Shown here piece after piece: positions 5,457 to 9,812 of a DNA stretch of 9,812 nt. Source of the stretch: Candidatus Altarchaeota archaeon (GTDB lineage Archaea > Altiarchaeota > Altiarchaeia > IMC4 > QMZM01); the NCBI GenBank assembly GCA_018897475.1, contig JAHIKS010000136.1:1-9812 (forward strand). Direction: 5' to 3'. The position numbers and the translations under genes are program-made. The first letter of the stretch is position 1; each line of letters begins with the position of its first letter. The notes below the pieces were generated by a model. The model saw only the letters and a list, made by a program, of their open reading frames with translations. It was not told where the DNA came from and searched no databases.

Positions 5457-6155
5457 GTCCTTCTCGCGGACCCAGACGAGCGGGGTGGTTTTCTTGGCCG
5501 TGGTTTTGACGCTCATGCCGACCAGCAGCTCGTCAATGGCAGAGTTGGCGTTCCACCTGAGCTCCAGCTGGACGGTCTTGCCGCTGGGCTTCTTCACGTC
5601 TATGAAGACGGAGAGGGCGTGGTAGTCGACCCTGTTGTTTGCGTATTCGAAACGGTTTATCCTGAAGCCGTAGCCGTCGTAGTACATGTACGAGCCGGAG
5701 AGGTTGTGCAGGACCTCTGCATCGACAGGGATTTTGAGGTACTTGTCGTAGTCGCCCTTGGTTATGCACTTGGAGAAGCCGGTGACGCACATCTTCCTGT
5801 CGTTGCCCTCTCCGCCGGTGCACTTGTCGAAGTACTCCCTCTCGCTGCGCCAGACGCACTCGCCATTCTGACAGAGCGGCTTGTAGATGATTTTCGAGAC
5901 GCGGTCGTTGTAGCAGGTGTAGTTGTTGTAGTAGTAGGCCTCGCCACAGTCCGAGACGAGGGTGCACCTTCGTATTGTAGTCTCTGCGGCGGGGATGGTC
6001 GTCTGCAGGGTTGTTGTGGACGTGATTGTAGATATCGATGTCGTTGGCTGGGCAGATGTTGTCGTTTCGATGCTGGTTTTGGTGGGGGTCTGCTGCTGCT
6101 CGGCGCAGCCGCACAGCAGGATGAGCCCGATTATGAGGACAATGAACCTTTTCAT
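5454..6155 (-). CDS. Cys-rich surface lipoprotein
   Basis: This 233-residue protein has a lipoprotein signal peptide ending LLCGC (lipidated Cys17 predicted). A Thr/Ser-rich spacer follows (about 23-61). The next domain has eight cysteines (64, 70, 81, 95, 100, 112, 123, 130) in short spacings such as CTLVSDCGE, CQNGEC and CVTGFSKC, expected to form four disulfides. The C-terminal part (about 140-225) is polar and strand-rich (GSYMYYDGYGFRINRFEY; ALSVFIDVKKPSGKTVQLEL), like a beta-sandwich. I do not recognise the family. Cys-rich modules with DCG and NGxC patterns are frequent in secreted proteins of DPANN archaea. The start at 6155 is preferred because the signal peptide begins there; an overlapping frame that starts at 6174 is a shadow. 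A TATA-like box lies about 31 nt upstream. Confidence 0.75.
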   Translation of the reverse strand: MKRFIVLIIGLILLCGCAEQQQTPTKTSIETTTSAQPTTSISTITSTTTLQTTIPAAETTIRRCTLVSDCGEAYYYNNYTCYNDRVSKIIYKPLCQNGECVWRSEREYFDKCTGGEGNDRKMCVTGFSKCITKGDYDKYLKIPVDAEVLHNLSGSYMYYDGYGFRINRFEYANNRVDYHALSVFIDVKKPSGKTVQLELRWNANSAIDELLVGMSVKTTAKKTTPLVWVREKD

Positions 6156-6181
6156 GTTGAGATATATATTGCACTCTTTAG

Positions 6182-6190
6182 AATATAAGG
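6182..6190 (-). promoter_or_regulatory. TATA-like box for the lipoprotein gene
   Basis: The minus strand reads CCTTATATT, centred about 31 nt upstream of the ATG at 6155. A second AT-rich run (ATATATAT, near 6161-6169) is too close to the start to serve as a TATA box for it. Confidence 0.45.
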
Positions 6191-6193
6191 CGG

Positions 6194-6237
6194 GTTAGGC
6201 ACTACGGCGGAATTATCAGCATGCAGATAGAATTCTA
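6194..6237. repeat. 3' repeat module: GTTAGGCACTAC with GAATTC at the stop codon
   Basis: An exact GTTAGGCACTAC (6194-6205) is followed by GGAATTATCAG and then GAATTC (6230-6235). The last base of GAATTC is the first base of the complementary stop codon (6235-6237) of the PsiE-like gene. The module fills the space between that gene and the TATA box of the next gene on the same strand. Confidence 0.7.
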
Positions 6238-6624
6238 TTCCATCGATATCCGCTTGGACCTGAAGATGTAGAGACCCCAGAGGGTAATTGCGAGCAGAAC
6301 GCCGATGGCCAAGGTCTCCTGGTAATTCACCATATCGAAGTTCAGGACGAGGATGTGCCGGGTCAGTGCCGTCAGGATTATGACGAGGAGCATGTCCGGG
6401 TCAACGGCGTCGTGGAGGAAAATCTGGAGCGTGAGGGCAAGTATCTCGACCAGGATGAGGGACAGCATGAAGTGCCTGAGGGTGTCCTTGCTGACCTCCA
6501 TCGGACCGTGGAAGGGGTTCTGGAGGAAGTCGTAGAATACGTATGCGAACTTTATGACCACCATCAGGGCGATGAGAAGGACAAGAATCCTGATTGTTGC
6601 TGACACGATTTTCCTGGATTCCAT
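6235..6624 (-). CDS. PsiE-like membrane protein
   Basis: The preferred start ATG 6624 gives 129 residues beginning MESRKIVSATIRILVLLIAL. A TATA-like box (6648-6658) is 28 nt upstream; the longer frame from 6708 would run through it. There are four predicted helices: about 9-32, 46-66 (LRHFMLSLILVEILALTLQI), 76-95 (DMLLVIILTALTRHILVLNF) and 102-121. The L(R)HF...LVEILAL arrangement and the ALTRHILVL motif match the phosphate-starvation-inducible PsiE family, whose biochemical role is unknown. No Pho-type regulatory site is visible. It is short but near the family's usual size. It sits between surface-protein genes with no obvious functional link. Confidence 0.75.
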   Translation of the reverse strand: MESRKIVSATIRILVLLIALMVVIKFAYVFYDFLQNPFHGPMEVSKDTLRHFMLSLILVEILALTLQIFLHDAVDPDMLLVIILTALTRHILVLNFDMVNYQETLAIGVLLAITLWGLYIFRSKRISME

Positions 6625-6647
6625 TGTGTTTAGGTATGCGAACGGCG

Positions 6648-6658
6648 AGATATAAGCT
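6648..6658 (-). promoter_or_regulatory. TATA-like box for the PsiE-like gene
   Basis: The minus strand reads AGCTTATATCT, centred 28 nt upstream of the ATG at 6624. This selects that start over the one at 6708. Confidence 0.5.
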
Positions 6659-6725
6659 AGATGTACTTGCCACGGTTGATAGAAATGATGCAGTCGCAGT
6701 GGGGGCATTCGGGGGTTTGGGATAG

Positions 6726-6808
6726 GTAGTGCTAGGGAGAGTTAGGCACTACAGCCTGAGAATTCCCACGTGGACAGGGAGAATTCCCGAGAAACCGGGA
6801 GAATTCCC
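6726..6808. repeat. Hairpin plus GTTAGGCACTAC plus triple GAATTC array
   Basis: GTAGTGC (6726-6732) and GCACTAC (6746-6752) form a 7-bp inverted repeat with a 13-nt loop; the right arm is the end of GTTAGGCACTAC (6741-6752). Then GAATTCCC occurs at 6760, 6781 and 6801, spaced 21 and 20 bp, the last two as GGGAGAATTCCC. The array ends at the stop codon of the Pro-Glu-rich gene. On that gene's sense strand it is a 3' untranslated region of about 80 nt and could act as a terminator or processing signal. Confidence 0.75.
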
Positions 6809-7251
6809 TACGCTGCCGCTGGTTCGGGTTTTGGCTCTGCTGTTTCCGGCTCAGGTTCGGGTTCGGCTGGCTCTGGCTCTGGTGCTGGTTCCGGCTCCGG
6901 GGCCGCTGGCTCTGGTTCCGGGGCTGGTTCGGGTTCGGCTGGCTCTGGTGCTGGTTCCGGCTCTGGTGGTGATGGTTCTGGCTCCGGTTCGGGTGCTGAC
7001 TCTGGGGCTGCTGGTTCGGGGGCTGGTGGTGCGGCTGGTTCTGGTGCCGGTGCTGCTGCAGAGGCTGCCGGTTCAGGAGCCGATGCGGGCTTCTTGTCTT
7101 TGCGGATATATGCCCTTATTATCGTCACTACACCAAGGACAGTGAGTATTCCGCCACCGAATATCTTGGCTGCTGAGCTGTCTACTGCCATAAAGATGTA
7201 TGCTGCAATGAGCAGGAATATTGCTCCCAGAAAGATTTTTCCAGTATCCAT
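6808..7251 (-). CDS. Membrane-anchored protein with Pro-Glu-Ala-rich tail
   Basis: This 147-residue protein has two hydrophobic segments (about 5-24, KIFLGAIFLLIAAYIFMAV, and 30-47, FGGGILTVLGVVTIIRAYI). A short basic stretch RKDKK follows. From about residue 55 to the end there is an uninterrupted run built from PEP, APEP and PAEPE units. Such a tail is extended, stiff and strongly acidic, as in the periplasm-spanning part of TonB-like proteins. By the positive-inside rule the basic stretch would keep the tail cytoplasmic, but this is uncertain. The repeats make the tail prone to length change. The opposite strand therefore reads as a Gly-Ser repeat that is not a real gene. No function is recognised. 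A TATA-like box lies 25 nt upstream of the ATG. Confidence 0.75.
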   Translation of the reverse strand: MDTGKIFLGAIFLLIAAYIFMAVDSSAAKIFGGGILTVLGVVTIIRAYIRKDKKPASAPEPAASAAAPAPEPAAPPAPEPAAPESAPEPEPEPSPPEPEPAPEPAEPEPAPEPEPAAPEPEPAPEPEPAEPEPEPETAEPKPEPAAA

Positions 7252-7270
7252 TTTTAGAACTTAGATGAGG

Positions 7271-7281
7271 AAGGTTAAAAC
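7271..7281 (-). promoter_or_regulatory. TATA-like box for the Pro-Glu-rich gene
   Basis: GTTTTAACCTT on the minus strand is centred 25 nt before the ATG at 7251. It lies in the 36-nt gap after the protease gene, so this gene can be transcribed on its own. Confidence 0.4.
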
Positions 7282-7287
7282 GGGGAA

Positions 7288-9654
7288 TCAGAACGCCCAG
7301 TTATCTATAGCAGCAAGAAGGTCTAGGTCGCTAACCTCTCCGGCTGTCCAGAGGTCTATGTAGTCGAGGAGCTCCAGGTCGCTGACTGTGCCGTCTCCGT
7401 CGGAGTCGCCCTTGAGAAGGGGCACCGTGCTCGTTGTTCCGAGGCAGGAGTACCTGCAGCCTGTAACGGTGCTGCTGTCGTTCCAATTATACGTAGAATC
7501 ACAGGTGTTGTTGTGGCCGAAGTTTTCGGAGGGGGTTTCATCGGCTCCCTCCAGGTATTCGGAGAATGCCTGTATGTTGAAGCCCAGGAGTTCGTTGGAA
7601 CATGCCCTGTTTTCCTGGATGCTGTTGTTGAAGGCAGCGTAGAGGAACATCCCTTCATGGGTGTTGGAGTCCATTGAGTTGAGGGAGAGGGAGTTGTTGT
7701 TCGATTCCATGAGGAGGATGCTGTACCAGCCGTTGGAGTTGAGGTCGTTGCTGGCCATGGCGTTCCTGTGCGAGTAGGAGAGGGAGATCCCGTAGAGTGT
7801 GTTGGACTCCGCTGTATTGTTTGCGATGTAATTGTCATGGGAGTACCAGAGCTGGATTCCGTGGATGTTGGAGCCGGGGGTGTTGTTGGCCAGGGTGCTG
7901 TTGGAGGAGTAGGCCAGGTAGATTCCGTCCTCGAAGCCGGTGATGATGCAGTTCCTGATGGTGTTGCTGTCGAGGTCGAATGTTTGGACTCCGTGGCCGG
8001 AGCCGGTGCCGTCTATGAGGTGGTTCTGGCAGTCAAGCTCTACGTCATTGGCCCCGAATTCTATGCAGGAGCCGGAGTGGTTTCTGATGTCTGCTGTCAG
8101 GGTTACGACCAGGTGGGAGCCGTTCAGCTTCGCGCTGCAGTCGGAGCAGGAGTGGCACAGGGGTTCGGTTGATGAGGGGATGGTGGTTGTCGTTGTGGTC
8201 GTCTGTTCTGCCACTGTTGCGGTCCAGTTGGAAGATAAGGTCTCCTGGACTCCGTGGCTTTCCGTGCATGTGACTGAGAGGCTCAACTCGGTGCCTTCCG
8301 GGATTGAGAGGTCGTCGTTGTCCTGGGTCCAGTAGCCGGAGTCGAGGATTCCGGGGCCGGTGAAGATGGCGTGGGTCTGGTTGCTGAGGGTGAAGGTTGC
8401 CGAGTCAATGGCTCCGAGGCTGTTCGAGGTGCAGTTGGCCCTTACCTGTTCAATGGTTGCTGAGGTTGAGCAAGAGTCCCAGCCGGAGCCGTCGTTGCAT
8501 TCCATTGAGTTTATGTCAATGGGGGAGAATTCTAGGTAGGTTGAGGAGCATGCAACGGTTGCTGCCGTGGAGGCAATGCGCATGTAGCCGTCCTCGCCCC
8601 AGAACGGGCCCCAGCTGTTCCTGAGAATCCAGTACTCGCCGTATTCTGAGTCGTTGCCCCAGCCCACCAGTGCTATGGCGTGGTTCGAGAAGGTGTAGTA
8701 GCAGGGGGTTTCGGGGCAGGATGTGTTGGTGTCGGTGTAGATTCCGTCTACATAGTAGTAGAAGGCGTCCTCGACGTCAACTGCGACATCTATGGTGCCG
8801 TAGGTCATAATGGCCGCCTTCATGGCCTCGGTATCGCCGCATGGAATCCTGTGCCTGGAGGAGAACTTTGCGCGGGGGTTCTCCCAGTATGAGCATGCTC
8901 CCGGGTCGTAGATTGTGTAGGGGAACTGCTCTCCCAGGATTGTGCCGTGGCTTGTCAGCGCAAAGAGCTCGAAGTAGTCGTAGTCCGAGCCGTAGCATCC
9001 GTCGAAGTGGTACTTGTACTGGGGAAGGTCGGAGAGGCACCATATGAGGAAGGACTCGGAGAACTCGGCGCGGTTTTCGTCGCTGAGGTTGAGGGCGATG
9101 TTGTAGGCCCCTTCTGCAGCGGCGGTTGCGGAGAAGCCGTAGCAGCTGCCGCACTGGCCCTGGTCCTTCACGGGGTTGATGTATGAGCGGTTGCTTATGT
9201 TGCGCCAGTCAAATGATTCGGGAAGCGATGAGTTGGAGGTCTTGATACTGCATGTTCCTGTGGCGACGGAATTCCCCGGCGTTCCCTGTTCTGCAGCGGG
9301 AGAATTCCCCTGCAATCGCTGTGCCTTTGTGGGAGAATTCCCCTGCGCTGATTGATATGTTGGGGGCTGAATTCTCTGGCCCGATTCGGAGATGCATGCC
9401 TGGCTCTCGGTGGAGTAGGAGCCCATGTCGACGGACTCGGTTGCCATGGAGTGGCCCTGGAGTGAACAGTAGGAATATTCCTGACCGCATATGCCCCTGA
9501 AAAAAGCCCAGCCGTCGCAAGAGGAGCCGTCGGGGAAGACGCAGTTACTGTTCTCGTAGCTGTAGCCCAGGTCGGTGCAGTATACTGCGGCTGGGTTGGG
9601 CAGCGCAGCAGCAGTTGATGCGAGAAGCAAAAGGAGCAGGATTTTCTTTGTCAT
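7288..9654 (-). CDS. Secreted multidomain papain-like cysteine protease (DUF333, C1A, beta-sandwich, beta-helix, dockerin-like)
   Basis: This is a 788-residue exported protein. The signal peptide is residues 1-18. Residues 19-57 are a DUF333 module (NPAAVYC, NCVFPDGSSCDGWAFFRGIC) with paired cysteines. Residues 104-134 hold three 11-residue units starting (Q/P)GNS. The C1A domain spans about 144-375. Gln165, Cys171 (QGQCGSCYGFS), His325 (SNHAIALVGWG) and Asn346 (ILRNSWGPFWGEDGYMRI) form a complete catalytic set, so it should be active. Residues of about 385-490 look like a beta-sandwich. After TTTTTTIPSS, residues of about 505-735 form a NosD-like right-handed parallel beta-helix with Asn-rich turns. 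Residues 742-788 are a dockerin-like cassette with a good Ca-binding loop (DSDGDGTVSDLE). No classic propeptide is visible. The beta-helix probably binds surface polysaccharide. Degradation of extracellular or host-cell protein is inferred. A TATA-like box lies 25 nt upstream of the ATG. Confidence 0.88.
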   Translation of the reverse strand: MTKKILLLLLLASTAAALPNPAAVYCTDLGYSYENSNCVFPDGSSCDGWAFFRGICGQEYSYCSLQGHSMATESVDMGSYSTESQACISESGQRIQPPTYQSAQGNSPTKAQRLQGNSPAAEQGTPGNSVATGTCSIKTSNSSLPESFDWRNISNRSYINPVKDQGQCGSCYGFSATAAAEGAYNIALNLSDENRAEFSESFLIWCLSDLPQYKYHFDGCYGSDYDYFELFALTSHGTILGEQFPYTIYDPGACSYWENPRAKFSSRHRIPCGDTEAMKAAIMTYGTIDVAVDVEDAFYYYVDGIYTDTNTSCPETPCYYTFSNHAIALVGWGNDSEYGEYWILRNSWGPFWGEDGYMRIASTAATVACSSTYLEFSPIDINSMECNDGSGWDSCSTSATIEQVRANCTSNSLGAIDSATFTLSNQTHAIFTGPGILDSGYWTQDNDDLSIPEGTELSLSVTCTESHGVQETLSSNWTATVAEQTTTTTTTIPSSTEPLCHSCSDCSAKLNGSHLVVTLTADIRNHSGSCIEFGANDVELDCQNHLIDGTGSGHGVQTFDLDSNTIRNCIITGFEDGIYLAYSSNSTLANNTPGSNIHGIQLWYSHDNYIANNTAESNTLYGISLSYSHRNAMASNDLNSNGWYSILLMESNNNSLSLNSMDSNTHEGMFLYAAFNNSIQENRACSNELLGFNIQAFSEYLEGADETPSENFGHNNTCDSTYNWNDSSTVTGCRYSCLGTTSTVPLLKGDSDGDGTVSDLELLDYIDLWTAGEVSDLDLLAAIDNWAF
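9267..9346 (-). repeat. 33-bp in-frame tandem repeat carrying GGGGAATTCTCCC
   Basis: GAATTCCCC occurs at 9269, 9302 and 9335 with exact 33-bp periods. The last two copies share the 16-bp block GGGAGAATTCCCCTGC on the plus strand. On the coding strand it reads Q-G-N-S-P, giving 11-residue units between the DUF333 module and the protease domain. Outside the block the units have diverged. A fourth GAATTC at 9369 is 34 bp further on and out of phase (read as R-I-Q). Confidence 0.8.
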
Positions 9655-9674
9655 GTTATGTATTATTTCACAAT

Positions 9675-9682
9675 GTTTATTA
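9675..9682 (-). promoter_or_regulatory. TATA-like box for the protease gene
   Basis: TAATAAAC on the minus strand is centred 25 nt upstream of the ATG at 9654, consistent with leaderless transcription. Confidence 0.45.
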
Positions 9683-9706
9683 GCGCCGTTAATCTAACCC
9701 AACTTT

Positions 9707-9727
9707 GACACTTGAGATTTAAGTGTC
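9707..9727 (+). promoter_or_regulatory. Inverted repeat over a TATA-like box before the right-edge ORF
   Basis: GACACTT (9707-9713) and AAGTGTC (9721-9727) are perfect 7-bp arms around GAGATTT. The TATA-like GATTTAAG (9716-9723) overlaps the right arm and lies about 29 nt before the ATG at 9748. It looks like an operator on the promoter, though it could equally be a terminal repeat of an inserted element. Confidence 0.4.
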
Positions 9728-9770
9728 CTTGGTGATTGATTTGTACCATGAAAACAATCAATCCAAGGAC
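9725..9770. repeat. Imperfect inverted repeat spanning the right-edge start codon
   Basis: GTCCTTGGTGATTGATTTGT (from 9725) pairs with ACAATCAATCCAAGGAC (to 9770), apart from a 2-bp bulge and one extra T. The ATG at 9748 lies in the loop. If transcribed it would form a hairpin that could hide the start codon. Confidence 0.45.
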
Positions 9771-9812
9771 AATACGGATATGTGAAACAAACCATATAAG
9801 CTTTCCGATCGG
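9748..9812 (+). CDS. Partial unidentified ORF at the right edge
   Basis: ATG 9748 opens a frame running to the window edge with 21 complete codons (MKTINPRTIRICETNHISFP and one more residue). It has no stop, so it was too short and open-ended to be scored as a complete gene. Support comes from the TATA-like box at leaderless distance and the repeats around its start. The family is not recognisable from this fragment; the flanking inverted repeats leave a transposase possible but unproven. Confidence 0.4.
   Translation, partial: MKTINPRTIRICETNHISFPI

Noticed and set aside
5619..6188. Long plus-strand ORF opposite the Cys-rich lipoprotein
   Set aside because: The minus-strand frame has a signal peptide, lipobox and patterned cysteines. 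The plus-strand frame has only low-complexity Val-rich sequence.
6625..6708. N-terminal extension of the PsiE-like protein to 6708
   Set aside because: The extension covers a TATA-like box at leaderless distance from 6624 and does not look like PsiE sequence.
6770..7264. Plus-strand ORF rich in Gly-Ser repeats
   Set aside because: It is the reverse reading of the Pro-Glu-Ala tail gene. It has no promoter or recognisable start region and its composition follows from the opposite strand.
9267..9346. CRISPR array
   Set aside because: It has only three short units with 33-bp period, in frame within a protease gene, with no long spacers and no cas genes.

Overview
The window looks like an archaeal chromosome segment with about 50% GC, probably from an uncultivated DPANN-type or Altiarchaeota-like lineage. 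The lineage is an inference; the archaeal call rests on sequence. Almost every gene start has a TATA-like box centred 25-32 nt upstream and no Shine-Dalgarno run, which is the pattern of leaderless archaeal transcripts. The secreted proteins carry Thr-rich (TTTTTT) linkers, and the toxin-antitoxin genes are of archaeal type. I see no rRNA, tRNA or CRISPR array.

Layout, left to right. Positions 1-663 (minus, open at the left edge) encode a lipoprotein that begins as an endonuclease/exonuclease/phosphatase (EEP) domain and then switches abruptly into AT-rich transmembrane sequence. Positions 759-1237 (plus) hold a Doc/Fic-type toxin overlapping a 42-codon ORF that is a candidate antitoxin. Positions 1281-2246 (minus) encode a secreted beta-propeller protein. 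Positions 2356-2828 (plus) are a RelB/RelE-type pair. Positions 2831-3943 (minus) encode a second beta-propeller protein. Next come minus-strand genes for a small membrane protein (4047-4397), a small zinc-ribbon-like protein (4432-4650), a DUF1624/HGSNAT-like membrane acetyltransferase (4696-5376), a Cys-rich lipoprotein (5454-6155), a PsiE-like membrane protein (6235-6624), a membrane protein with a long Pro-Glu-Ala tail (6808-7251) and a 788-residue secreted papain-like protease (7288-9654). The right edge (9748-9812) opens an unidentified plus-strand ORF. Apart from the short intergenic gaps described in the entries, the window is coding.

The minus-strand genes form a cell-surface theme. 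Two propeller proteins and the protease end in the same dockerin-like cassette (DGTVSDxELL...GEVSDxDLL...I(E/D)NW), which may attach them to a common surface partner. The two toxin-antitoxin units sit on the opposite strand beside the two propeller genes, one of them directly between these paralogues.

The most unusual feature is a dispersed small palindromic element, core GGGGAATTCTCCC and variants. GAATTC occurs 17 times where about 2.4 are expected by chance. It clusters just 3' of minus-strand stop codons, often followed by a second motif (GTTAGGCACTAC on the plus strand). It also lies inside the protease gene, where it is read in frame as Gly-Asn-Ser-Pro in three 11-residue tandem units. 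A short element that tolerates both 3'-UTR and coding positions resembles the behaviour of invading palindromic repeats, and I do not recognise this one.
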